From an uncultured Acetatifactor sp. (GTDB lineage Bacteria > Bacillota > Clostridia > Lachnospirales > Lachnospiraceae), in the NCBI GenBank assembly GCA_947581865.1, contig CANPWA010000022.1:1-55002 (forward strand): DNA of 55,002 bases, given 5' to 3'. A program made the position numbers and the translations under genes. The notes beneath the pieces are model-generated. The model was not told the DNA's origin. It saw only the letters and a program-made list of their open reading frames with translations, and did not search any database. Positions 7,812 through 16,631 of the stretch are shown piece after piece (the first letter of the stretch is position 1; each line of letters opens with the position of its first letter).

Positions 7812-9748
7812 TGGCAGAGGCAAAAGGCATGAGAGGCCCCGCATTTGGTCCCGGAAGACGCGCCCCCATGGGGGCGGCTCCCAGGATCGAGCATCCCGGG
7901 AAGGTGTTTGGGCGTATCCTGGGGTATGTGTTTAAAACATATGGTTTCCACAGCGTTATCGTGGTGTGCTGTATTTTGGGAAGCGTGCTGGCAAATGTGC
8001 AGGGCAATCTGTTCTTAAAGACACTGGTGGACGATTATATCAGACCCATGATGGGGCAGCCCTCCCCCGATTTTGTACCGCTTTTAAGAGCGATCGGAAG
8101 GGTGGCCGGATTCTATCTGCTGGGGGTGGTCTGCACCTTCACCCAGGCGAGGATCATGGTTTATGTGACCCAGGGAACCATGAAACGGCTGCGGGATGAT
8201 ATGTTCTCCCATATGTCGAAACTTCCCATCCGTTACTTTGACACCCATACTCACGGGGATATTATGTCAATCTATACCAATGACATCGACACCCTGCGTC
8301 AGATGATCAGCCAGAGCATCCCTCAGATGCTCAACAGCGCCATCACCATTGTGAGTGTCTTTATCAGTATGCTCAGCCTGAATATCTGGCTGACGCTTTT
8401 GACACTGGTCATGGTGTGCATCATGCTCACGGTGTCCAAGAGCGTGGTGGGCAGGAGCGGAAAATATTTCCGGATACAGCAGGAGGCGCTGGGCAGGATC
8501 AACGGCTTTATCGAGGAGCGTATGGAGGGACAGAAGGTGGTGAAGGTCTTCTGTCACGAGGAGAAGAGTATCGAAGAATTTGATGCCCTCAATGACGCTC
8601 TTTTTGACAGCTCCTACAATGCCAATAAATTTGCGAATCTGATGGGACCTATCAATGTGCAGCTGGGGAATCTCAGTTATGTGGTGGTTGCCTGCGTGGG
8701 CAGTGTGCTGGCGCTGAACGGTGTCGGAGGTTTTTCGCTGGGCGGTCTGGTGAGTTTCCTCACTTTTAACAAGAGTTTCAATATGCCCATCAATCAGGTG
8801 AGCCAGCAGCTCAACAGTATCGTCATGGCGCTTGCAGGCGGCAAGAGAGTGTTCGATCTGCTGGACGAGGAAGAGGAAGTGGATGAGGGCTATGTGACAC
8901 TCGTCTGTATCCGTAAAGAGAACGGGCAGATCGTGGAATGCCCGGAACACACCGGTATGTGGGCATGGAAGCATCCCCACCGCGCGGACGGCACCGTGGA
9001 TTATGTGGAGCTGAAGGGCGACGTGGTGTTCGACGACGTGGACTTTGGCTATACGGACGACAAGATGGTGCTGCACAATATCAAGATGTATGCGCAGCCC
9101 GGTCAGAAGATTGCTTTTGTCGGTTCCACCGGCGCCGGCAAGACCACGATCACGAATCTGATCAATCGTTTTTACGATATTCAGGACGGCAAGATCCGAT
9201 ACGACGGCATCAATGTCAATAAGATCAAAAAAGCGGATCTGCGCCGGTCTTTGGGGATCGTGCTGCAGGACACCCATCTGTTCACGGACACCGTGATGGA
9301 GAATATCCGTTTCGGAAAACTTGACGCCACGGATGAGGAGGTCATTGCCGCGGCGAAGCTTGCCAATGCGGACGGTTTTATCCGGCAGCTTCCCGAGGGG
9401 TACAACACTGTGCTCACAGGGGACGGGGCGAACTTAAGCCAGGGGCAGAGGCAGCTTCTCGCCATCGCCCGGGCGGCAGTGGCAGACCCGCCGGTGCTGA
9501 TTTTGGATGAGGCGACCAGTTCCATTGATACCCGGACGGAGAAAATCGTGCAGGACGGCATGGACAAACTGATGAGCGGAAGAACTACCTTTGTGATCGC
9601 GCACAGGCTCTCCACCGTCCAAAACAGTGACTGCATCATGGTGCTGGAGCAGGGGCGCATCATCGAGCGCGGCACCCACGAGGAGCTTTTGGAGGAGAAG
9701 GGAAGATATTATCAGCTCTATACCGGCAACGCCATCGCAGAAGGCTGA
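7811..9748 (+). CDS. Heterodimeric ABC exporter, catalytic subunit
   Basis: The 645-residue partner carries the consensus ATP site: Walker A GSTGAGKTT (about 437-445), Walker B LILDEATSS with catalytic glutamate, and a signature altered to LSQGQ, which would face the degenerate site of its partner. The membrane domain includes the coupling region FDTHTHGDIMS typical of this subfamily. An extra stretch of about 45 residues (CIRKENGQIVECPEHTGMW onward) lies between membrane and ATPase domains; inserts here are known in some Clostridial homologues. The N-terminus has a Gly/Pro/Arg-rich leader of about 35 residues before the first helix. Start overlaps the previous stop, so the two subunits are coupled. 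Confidence 0.92.
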   Translation: MAEAKGMRGPAFGPGRRAPMGAAPRIEHPGKVFGRILGYVFKTYGFHSVIVVCCILGSVLANVQGNLFLKTLVDDYIRPMMGQPSPDFVPLLRAIGRVAGFYLLGVVCTFTQARIMVYVTQGTMKRLRDDMFSHMSKLPIRYFDTHTHGDIMSIYTNDIDTLRQMISQSIPQMLNSAITIVSVFISMLSLNIWLTLLTLVMVCIMLTVSKSVVGRSGKYFRIQQEALGRINGFIEERMEGQKVVKVFCHEEKSIEEFDALNDALFDSSYNANKFANLMGPINVQLGNLSYVVVACVGSVLALNGVGGFSLGGLVSFLTFNKSFNMPINQVSQQLNSIVMALAGGKRVFDLLDEEEEVDEGYVTLVCIRKENGQIVECPEHTGMWAWKHPHRADGTVDYVELKGDVVFDDVDFGYTDDKMVLHNIKMYAQPGQKIAFVGSTGAGKTTITNLINRFYDIQDGKIRYDGINVNKIKKADLRRSLGIVLQDTHLFTDTVMENIRFGKLDATDEEVIAAAKLANADGFIRQLPEGYNTVLTGDGANLSQGQRQLLAIARAAVADPPVLILDEATSSIDTRTEKIVQDGMDKLMSGRTTFVIAHRLSTVQNSDCIMVLEQGRIIERGTHEELLEEKGRYYQLYTGNAIAEG

Positions 9749-9784
9749 GATCGCCCAAACCCGCCTTGTATCGGAAAAAAAAAC

Positions 9785-9812
9785 TTGCAATGCAGAGGTA
9801 ATATGGTACAAT
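9785..9812 (+). promoter_or_regulatory. Promoter of the peptide-type ABC importer operon
   Basis: TTGCAA (9785-9790), a 16-bp spacer and TACAAT (9807-9812), about 57 bp before the solute-binding protein gene. Confidence 0.65.
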
Positions 9813-9868
9813 GAGGGTGACAATAGAATAATGAGAGGTTTATTTGACGAAGGAAAGAAGGAAGAATT

Positions 9869-11404
9869 ATGAAAAAGCGTTTGAGCGTTTACTTCATGGT
9901 GACACTTCTGGTCATGACTGCACTGTGCGGATGCGCAGGCGGTACAGGAGAGTCTTCGGAGGATAAGTCCTCTGTTGTTGTAGGAGTACAACAGGATATT
10001 GATAGTCTTGACCCACACAAAGCGACTGCGGCAGGAACTAAGGAAATTCTGTTCAACATTTTTGAAGGTCTGGTGAAACCGGACGCAAACGGCAATTTAA
10101 TGAATGCAGTGGCAAGTGACTACACCATTTCCGAGGATGGATTGGTTTACACCTTCACTCTGCGTGACGGTGTAAAATTCCACAATGGAGATGATGTGAC
10201 GGCGGAGGACGTCAAGTATTCTCTGGAACGTGTCGCCGGTATTTTGGATGGCACTGCACTCGTTAGCACGCTGAGCGCCGCGGGCGGCGGTATCACAAGC
10301 GTAGATATTCTGGACGAAAAGACGGTTCAGGTGACAGTGGGCAGTGCTAACACGGAGCTGATCTACAGCTTCACGGCAGCCATCATCCCCGCGGGAAGCG
10401 GAGAGGATATGGAGGCACAGCCTGTCGGCACCGGGCCGTTTTCTTTTGTGTCCTACAAGCCCCAGGAGGGGATCGTGGTGAAGAAAAATGAGGATTACTG
10501 GCAGGAGGGTCTGCCCTATCTGGATGAGGTAACCTTCAAGATCATGAGCAATCCCGATACGGCGCTTCTGGATCTGCAGGGCGGCTCCATTGACATCTAT
10601 CCCTATCTCACCGATTCCCAGGCGGAGGAGCTTCAGGATGATTTCCGGATTTTGGCGGCTCCTTCCAACGTGGTACAGGCATTGTTTCTGAACAACACGG
10701 ATGAGCTCTTAAGTGATGTGCGGGTACGTCAGGCGATCTGCTATGCGCTGGACAAAGATGCCCTGAATGAATTTGTCTTCGGCGGAAATGCGGCGGTCAT
10801 CAGTTCTGCGATGCTTCCCACATTACAGACATTCTATGTGGAGAAGAACGATGTCTATGGCACCGGAGCCAATATCCAAAAGGCGAAGGAGCTGCTACGC
10901 GACGCGGGCTATCCCGACGGCATTGACCTGGAGATCAAGGTGCCTTCCAATTATGAGGTGCATATGCAGACTGCGGAGGTGGCTGCAGAGCAGCTGAAGG
11001 CAGCAGGCATCAATGCCCAGATCACTCCTGTGGAGTGGGAGACCTGGCTGAACGATGTGTACAATGGAAGACAGTATCAGGCGACCATCAGCGGCATTAC
11101 CTGCGACCAGACGCCCGGATATCTGCTCAACAGATTTCAGTCGGATTCCTCCAAGAATTTTATCAATTACACAAATCCGGCGTATGATGAAACATATGCG
11201 CTGGCGGCGGCGAGTCTGGACCTGACGGAAAAAGCAGGCTATTACAAGCAGCTGCAGAGCCTTCTGGTGGAGGATGCAGGCACGGCGTTTTTGACCGTTC
11301 CCCCCATCACCGTGGCGATCAAACCGGAGCTGGAGGGCTATACATTCTATCCCGTCTATGTGCAGGATATGAGTGTGGTGCGTTATTCTTCCTCCGCAGA
11401 CTGA
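9869..11404 (+). CDS. Peptide/nickel-type ABC substrate-binding lipoprotein
   Basis: The 511-residue protein belongs to the SBP_bac_5 (DppA/OppA/NikA) family. It has a lipoprotein signal with lipobox LCGC, placing the lipidated cysteine at C22, so it is anchored outside the membrane. Family landmarks include SLDPHKATAAGTKEILFNIF, the motif FTLRDGVKFHNGDDVTAEDV and VRQAICYALDKD. It is first in a four-gene operon encoding two permeases and a fused double ATPase, a full import system. Likely ligands are short peptides; nickel, heme or sugars are alternatives in this family that sequence alone does not exclude. GGAAG before the ATG supports the start. Confidence 0.92.
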   Translation: MKKRLSVYFMVTLLVMTALCGCAGGTGESSEDKSSVVVGVQQDIDSLDPHKATAAGTKEILFNIFEGLVKPDANGNLMNAVASDYTISEDGLVYTFTLRDGVKFHNGDDVTAEDVKYSLERVAGILDGTALVSTLSAAGGGITSVDILDEKTVQVTVGSANTELIYSFTAAIIPAGSGEDMEAQPVGTGPFSFVSYKPQEGIVVKKNEDYWQEGLPYLDEVTFKIMSNPDTALLDLQGGSIDIYPYLTDSQAEELQDDFRILAAPSNVVQALFLNNTDELLSDVRVRQAICYALDKDALNEFVFGGNAAVISSAMLPTLQTFYVEKNDVYGTGANIQKAKELLRDAGYPDGIDLEIKVPSNYEVHMQTAEVAAEQLKAAGINAQITPVEWETWLNDVYNGRQYQATISGITCDQTPGYLLNRFQSDSSKNFINYTNPAYDETYALAAASLDLTEKAGYYKQLQSLLVEDAGTAFLTVPPITVAIKPELEGYTFYPVYVQDMSVVRYSSSAD

Positions 11405-11454
11405 CGAAAGCGGGATGAGACGGGGAGACAGAAAATAAAAAAGGAGAAGCGGCC

Positions 11455-12414
11455 ATGAGATACCTTGTAAAAAAATTATTCACTCTCATTATGACATTGT
11501 TCGTGGTATCCGTGGCTGCCTTCCTTGCCTTTCAGATCATTCCGGGGGATGTGGTGGATTCCATCCTGGGAACGGAGGCGACACCCGAGAGAGAGGAGCA
11601 GCTGCGCGAGGAGCTGGGGCTCAATGATCCTCCCACAGTGCGCTATGTGAACTGGATGACGGATGTACTGCACGGGGATCTGGGTAAAAGTTACCGTTAT
11701 TCCAAATCCATGAACGAGATGATGCCTGTGGCGGAGCTGATCGGAGACAAGCTTCCGGTGACACTCTGGCTGTCATTTTTATCCATACTGATCATTGTGG
11801 TGATATCGATTCCCCTGGGGGTGTTCTGGGCAAAGAGCAGGAGTCATGTGCTGGACGCGGTGATGAGTGTGCTGACACAGTTTTCCATGGCTGTGCCTTC
11901 TTTTTTTCTGGGGATTCTTGTTACCTATTTCTTCGGCATGGTACTTCGGTGGTTCATCCCCGGAAGTTATGTGAGTTATGAGAAAGATTTTGCGGGGTTC
12001 ATCGGCTATCTCATCTTCCCGGCAATCTCCGTGGCAATCCCCAAAATCGCCATGACGGCGCGGTTTCTGCGCAATTCCATGCTCACGGAAATGAGCGCCG
12101 ATTATGTGTTGACTGCGCGCAGCAAGGGCTGCACGGAGAGGCGCGTGATGTACGGGCATGTGCTGCGCAACGCATTGATGCCTGTGGTAACATTTCTGGG
12201 CATGATCATTGCGGAAATTGTTGCCGGCAGCATCGTTGTGGAGCAGGTGTTCGCACTGCCGGGCGTGGGAAGGCTGCTCATCAGTTCCATTTCCACCAGA
12301 GATTTTCCGGTTGTGGAGATTCTGGTGCTGTATATCACCTCGGTGGTGATCGTCGTGTATGTGCTGGTGGATCTTCTCTACCGCCTGATAGATCCCAGGA
12401 TCAGTCATAAATAA
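11455..12414 (+). CDS. ABC importer permease, DppB-like
   Basis: The 319-residue inner-membrane subunit has six predicted hydrophobic segments and the N-terminal RYLVKKLFTLIMTLFVVSV typical of DppB/OppB. The coupling-helix region (YVLTARSKGCTERRVMYGHV, near residues 218-237) carries the conserved A-R-S-K-G pattern. It pairs with the DppC-like permease encoded 24 bases downstream to form the translocation pore. GGAG upstream of ATG at 11455 supports the start. Confidence 0.93.
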   Translation: MRYLVKKLFTLIMTLFVVSVAAFLAFQIIPGDVVDSILGTEATPEREEQLREELGLNDPPTVRYVNWMTDVLHGDLGKSYRYSKSMNEMMPVAELIGDKLPVTLWLSFLSILIIVVISIPLGVFWAKSRSHVLDAVMSVLTQFSMAVPSFFLGILVTYFFGMVLRWFIPGSYVSYEKDFAGFIGYLIFPAISVAIPKIAMTARFLRNSMLTEMSADYVLTARSKGCTERRVMYGHVLRNALMPVVTFLGMIIAEIVAGSIVVEQVFALPGVGRLLISSISTRDFPVVEILVLYITSVVIVVYVLVDLLYRLIDPRISHK

Positions 12415-12438
12415 TGTTACGGATACGGAAATGAGATT

Positions 12439-13293
12439 ATGACAGGAATGAAAAAAGAAAGAAAACCGCATATTCCGCGTGTTCTGCGTGACCCGTATCT
12501 GCTGGCGGGCGCCTTTATGACATTGACGGCGCTGCTGGCGGTGCTTGTGGGGCTGTTCTGGACTCCCTACAGTACGACTGCCATGGACGCCGCAGAGCGC
12601 TTCCACGCTCCCTCCTGGAGACATCTCTTCGGCACGGACAATTTCGGCAGGGATATTTTTTCCCGCGTGATGAAAGGGGCGGGGACCACCATTTTCATCA
12701 GCAGTCTCGTGGTTTTGTTTTCCGCATCCCTGGGGATTGTGACAGGCGCGGTGACAGGATATTTCGGGGGCGTCGTGGATGAGATCGTGATGAGGTTTAT
12801 CGATGCCGTAAACGGCTTTCCCAGCATTCTGCTGGCGCTGGTGATGATCAGTATCCTCAACAGCGGGAGACACAATCTGATCCTGGCGCTTGGCATTGTA
12901 TTTACGCCCAGTTTTGCGCGCATTGTCAGAAGCGAGTTCATCCGATTCAGGGATGCCGATTATATCAGCCGGGCGAGGCTGATGGGTGTGGGAAAACTGC
13001 GCATTTTATTTGTGCATATTCTGCCCAATGTGTTCTCCACCTTCTGGGTGTCTGTGATGATCGGATTCAACAACGGGATTCTGGCAGAGTCCGGCATGAG
13101 CTTTCTGGGAATCGGCGTCAAACCGCCGGATGCCAGTCTGGGCAATATGCTTTCGGATGCGCAGGGATATCTGATGAAGGCTCCCTGGTATGCGCTTTTT
13201 ACGGGGCTGAGTATCGTATGGATCGTGCTGGGTTTTTCCCTTTTGAGTGAGGGCATCCGAAGGAATGCCGGGGAGGTGTCCGATGAACGATAA
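12439..13293 (+). CDS. ABC importer permease, DppC-like
   Basis: The 284-residue second pore subunit opens with the cytosolic stretch KERKPHIPRVLRDPYLLAG and shows the DppC landmarks LFGTDNFGRDIFSRV and the coupling region YISRARLMGVGKLRILFVHI. The last 11 bases overlap the start of the ATPase gene, so translation is probably coupled. The first membrane segment is followed by an extracytoplasmic loop and five further segments, the family's normal topology. Confidence 0.93.
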   Translation: MTGMKKERKPHIPRVLRDPYLLAGAFMTLTALLAVLVGLFWTPYSTTAMDAAERFHAPSWRHLFGTDNFGRDIFSRVMKGAGTTIFISSLVVLFSASLGIVTGAVTGYFGGVVDEIVMRFIDAVNGFPSILLALVMISILNSGRHNLILALGIVFTPSFARIVRSEFIRFRDADYISRARLMGVGKLRILFVHILPNVFSTFWVSVMIGFNNGILAESGMSFLGIGVKPPDASLGNMLSDAQGYLMKAPWYALFTGLSIVWIVLGFSLLSEGIRRNAGEVSDER

Positions 13294-14926
13294 GGTTTTC
13301 GTACAAAAGAGTATGATACAGATCGAAGATCTTTCCGTGAGCTTCGGCAGTACGGATGCGGTGAAAAATGTTTCCCTGGAAATAGCGAAGGGGGAAATCC
13401 TGGGTATGGTGGGCGAATCCGGTTCGGGAAAATCGGTGACGGCGCTTACCCTGATGGGGCTGACGGCAGAGAGCGCCAAAATCACCTCCGGGAGAGTCTG
13501 CTTTGACGGCGTGACGCTGGCGGAGGCGGGAAAACCCCGGGACAGGGCGCTCTACCGCGAATATCAGGGCAGCCGCATGTCGATGGTCTTTCAGGAGCCC
13601 ATGACGTCCCTCAACCCCACGCAGAAAGTGGGGAGTCAGGTGGAGGAGATGTTAAAGCTTCACACGACACTTGACAGAAACGAGCGAAGGGACAGGGTGG
13701 CAGAGAGCTTTGCCGCGGTGGGATTAAAAGACCCCAAACTTCTTTTGGACCAATATCCTCACCAGCTTTCGGGAGGGATGAGACAGAGGGTGATGATCGC
13801 CATGGCAGTCATCCTCCATCCGGATCTGATCGTGGCGGATGAACCCACCACGGCGCTGGATGTGACGATACAGAATCAGATCATCTCCCTTTTGAGGGAG
13901 ATCAATCGGAGAGAGAACAATGCCATGCTGTTTATCACCCATGATCTAAATCTGGCGAGACGTCTGTGCCACCGCATCGCTGTGATGAAGGACGGGCGTG
14001 TGGTGGAGTGCGCCGGGACGGAGGAGATTTTTGGAGCTCCTAAAGAGGAGTATACCCGCAGTCTGATCCGGGCGGTCCCCTCCCGGGTAAACGCCGTGCC
14101 GGGCGGGAGGAAAGAAGCCCAAAGCCGGGGGGCTGTATATGGCGCCGACGGCGCCGGGGCAGATGGGAGACAGCCGGTGCTGGAAGTACATGATCTGCAT
14201 GTGTATTATCCGGAAAGCGCAAAGGGATTCCCGGGGAGGAAGCAGAGAAAATGCGTGGTATCGGGTGCGGATTTTGTGTTATACCCGGGAGAGGTGCTGG
14301 GGCTGGTGGGGGAGAGCGGCTGCGGCAAGAGTTCCCTTTCCAAGGCAATCCTCGGGATGAACAGGGAGATCAAAGGAACGGTGAAACATCATTCCACGCG
14401 TCCCCAGATGGTCTTTCAGGATCCGTACAGCAGTTTAAATCCCAGCAAGACCGTGGGATGGCTGTTAATGGAGCCGCTCCGGGCAGCGGGTGCCCTGGAC
14501 AAAAATCTTTTGATGAGCGGGCAGGAGATGGAGGAGCGGGCGCGGGAGATGCTTGCGCGGGTAGGGCTTGACGAGAGGTATATGAGCCGCAGACCCTCCC
14601 AGCTTTCGGGCGGTCAGCGTCAGCGCGTCAGCATCGGGCAGGCGTTGATCACCAGACCGGGGCTGGTGATCGCGGATGAGCCGGTGTCTGCACTGGACGT
14701 GACCCTGCAGGCACAGATCCTGGATCTGATGCGCAGGCTGCAGAGGGAGATGCAGGCGGCGTATCTGTTTATTTCCCATGACATCAATGTAGTGTATTGT
14801 ATGAGTGACCGGATCATGGTCATGAAGGACGGTAAGATCATTGAACAGGGAGAGACGGAGGAAGTGTTTGCAAATCCCAAAGAGGAGTACACCAAGGCGC
14901 TTCTGAAGGAATCTTATACGGGATAA
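13283..14926 (+). CDS. Fused DppD-DppF ATPase of the ABC importer
   Basis: One 547-residue polypeptide holds both nucleotide-binding domains. Domain 1 has Walker A GESGSGKS, signature LSGGMRQ and Walker [11 protein letters not shown]. Domain 2 has [15 protein letters not shown] and [10 protein letters not shown]. Both keep the catalytic glutamate and both have the E-P-T/V pattern of Opp/Dpp ATPases. A glycine-rich linker of about 60 residues (around residue 280) joins them. ATG at 13283 follows GGGAGG at 6 bases and overlaps the permease end. Fused pairs are known (for example GsiA and YejF), so the architecture is uncommon rather than new. The C-terminal oligopeptide/dipeptide extension usual after each domain is shortened. 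Confidence 0.92.
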   Translation: MNDKVFVQKSMIQIEDLSVSFGSTDAVKNVSLEIAKGEILGMVGESGSGKSVTALTLMGLTAESAKITSGRVCFDGVTLAEAGKPRDRALYREYQGSRMSMVFQEPMTSLNPTQKVGSQVEEMLKLHTTLDRNERRDRVAESFAAVGLKDPKLLLDQYPHQLSGGMRQRVMIAMAVILHPDLIVADEPTTALDVTIQNQIISLLREINRRENNAMLFITHDLNLARRLCHRIAVMKDGRVVECAGTEEIFGAPKEEYTRSLIRAVPSRVNAVPGGRKEAQSRGAVYGADGAGADGRQPVLEVHDLHVYYPESAKGFPGRKQRKCVVSGADFVLYPGEVLGLVGESGCGKSSLSKAILGMNREIKGTVKHHSTRPQMVFQDPYSSLNPSKTVGWLLMEPLRAAGALDKNLLMSGQEMEERAREMLARVGLDERYMSRRPSQLSGGQRQRVSIGQALITRPGLVIADEPVSALDVTLQAQILDLMRRLQREMQAAYLFISHDINVVYCMSDRIMVMKDGKIIEQGETEEVFANPKEEYTKALLKESYTG

Positions 14927-14965
14927 GATTTCCTAAAGAAATGCAGAAAATGCAGAGAAAATATT

Positions 14966-14998
14966 AAAAGAGTGCCGGCAGATGCCGGGCACTCTTTT
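14966..14998. terminator. Bidirectional intrinsic terminator
   Basis: AAAAGAGTGCC...GGC pairs with GCC...GGGCACTCTTTT, with one bulged G. The T-run on each strand serves the importer operon from the left and the chemoreceptor gene from the right. Confidence 0.9.
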
Positions 14999-15025
14999 AT
15001 GCTGTCTCAGGGGCTGTTTTGTCTG

Positions 15026-16426
15026 TCAAATTGCCTCAATCTTGGAGAACTTGGTATCTCCGGTGGAAGCAATGACATTTTTGAGTTCCCTCAGGGCCTT
15101 TACAAATTTGGGATATGCCTCATAGGCAAGCTGGAAATGCTGCAGCGCAGCCTCGCGATTTCCGTCCTGCTTGGCATGCCAGGAGTCCACGGCATGGGTA
15201 TGGATCTCTTCATGGAATTTTACAGCCTGTCTGAATGCGGAAGAGCCGGTAATGCGGGTATCGGTCTGTGCGCCGACCCACTTGCCGAACTTGCATCCCT
15301 TCGGGTTGTTCACCTGTTCCAGATTGAGCTTCTCAAAGTCTGCAAGGTTGTTATACAGTCTCCATGTAAAGATCAAATGATCTATTTCATATACGGTGAG
15401 CCAGTCCTGGGTGTACAGCTTCGCCCGGCGTCTTGCCACATCGGAACGGAGATTGTCGATCAGACGGGAAATCTTATACATGTGGGCACCCGTGTTCACA
15501 CAGCCTTTGGAGAGATCTTCATAGCTGGAAGCAATGGTATCGATGGAGGCAACAAAGGACTGCGTCAGTGCGGACTGGGTATTGATCTCGCCATAGATAT
15601 GGTCGATCTCCGAGGTCACCAGTTTCATGCTTTCATTCATATGCTCCAGATTCTCAAGAGAGTGATGTATGTTGGCATTGCCGTCAGTAAGCTGGGCAGC
15701 GGTGGAGTCGATGGATTCCACCAGATTAGAGATTCCCTCGAGAAGCTCGTGCACATATAGCATGGCATCGTCTGCGGACTGTGTGGTGTTGGCAGACAGC
15801 TCCTTGACCTGGTTGGCAACCACGGCAAATCCCTTGCCCGCCTCGCCGGCTCTGGCCGCTTCGATGGAAGCGTTCAGGGCAAGCAGACCGCTCTTGTTCG
15901 CAACCTTTTTAACAATATCGATGATCTCATTGATCTTTGCAGCTTTTGCCTGAAAGTCAGCCACCTGCTCATTGATTTTGAGTACGCTGGCAACAGAGGC
16001 GTCTACGGTGCGGATACTGGAGTTCATATCCACCACGCAGGAATCGGCATCCTGCATGACAGTATGCGTCTTTTCCTGGATCGTGTGGACGGCATCCTGG
16101 ATATTCTGAATGGAGGTGCCCAGTTCCTGGCTGGAACCCTGCATATCGTTGATGGCGGTAGTCTGTGAATTGACTTGTTCGATCATCTCTTTTACGCAGC
16201 CGCTGTCGCCTATGAGAGTCATGGAATCATTGAGTCTCATGACGAAGTTATTGTTTAACTGGACGAAGCTGTCAATGACTTGATTGTATTTCTCGGCAAG
16301 CTGGGCATCCTGGAATAAACCGGTGTCCACCTTGGAGAAATCACCGGCAATCGCTTTGTCCATCCATTCCAGTAAAAGAATTTTGTCTGTGTCGGGTGCC
16401 GTTGTCTCTTTCTTCCTGCCAAACAT
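15026..16426 (-). CDS. Soluble methyl-accepting chemotaxis-type receptor with CZB domain
   Basis: The 466-residue protein lacks any membrane segment, so it is a cytosolic receptor. Residues 60-330 form the coiled-coil signalling domain with the conserved hairpin tip LNASIEAARAGEAGKGFAVV. The last 130 residues form a chemoreceptor zinc-binding (CZB) domain: H in DHLIFTW, the motif CKFGKW, and two histidines in FHEEIHTHA, the usual His3-Cys zinc set. Known CZB proteins sense zinc or hypochlorous acid through that cysteine. ATG at 16426 follows AGGAGG; the longer frame has no ribosome site. No other chemotaxis gene is nearby, so its partners lie elsewhere. Confidence 0.92.
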   Translation of the reverse strand: MFGRKKETTAPDTDKILLLEWMDKAIAGDFSKVDTGLFQDAQLAEKYNQVIDSFVQLNNNFVMRLNDSMTLIGDSGCVKEMIEQVNSQTTAINDMQGSSQELGTSIQNIQDAVHTIQEKTHTVMQDADSCVVDMNSSIRTVDASVASVLKINEQVADFQAKAAKINEIIDIVKKVANKSGLLALNASIEAARAGEAGKGFAVVANQVKELSANTTQSADDAMLYVHELLEGISNLVESIDSTAAQLTDGNANIHHSLENLEHMNESMKLVTSEIDHIYGEINTQSALTQSFVASIDTIASSYEDLSKGCVNTGAHMYKISRLIDNLRSDVARRRAKLYTQDWLTVYEIDHLIFTWRLYNNLADFEKLNLEQVNNPKGCKFGKWVGAQTDTRITGSSAFRQAVKFHEEIHTHAVDSWHAKQDGNREAALQHFQLAYEAYPKFVKALRELKNVIASTGDTKFSKIEAI

Positions 16427-16466
16427 AGAGCTACCTCCTAAAGTATCGATGTAAAGCCACACCAAT

Positions 16467-16474
16467 ATCATACC
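16467..16474 (-). promoter_or_regulatory. Extended -10 promoter of the chemoreceptor gene
   Basis: On the minus strand TGG-TATGAT forms an extended -10 (hexamer at 16472-16467), about 40 bp before the start; no good -35 is present, which extended -10 promoters tolerate. Confidence 0.45.
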
Positions 16475-16631
16475 ATAAGAATAAAAATAATTCTACAAAT
16501 ATATTAAATTTCGCGCATTTTTTTTGTTTTTCATTTGAATAAAGTGATGACATACTTGTCCGTGGACAGGCATAAGATGTTAAACGGGACCACGAGGATG
16601 AGAAGAGTGGCGGCGCGGGAGGAAGTGTAGA

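Noticed and set aside
16560..16575. TGTCC-GT-GGACA as an operator of the Ca2+ pump gene
   Set aside because: The 5-bp arms are too short to stand out from chance and no promoter is clear beside them.
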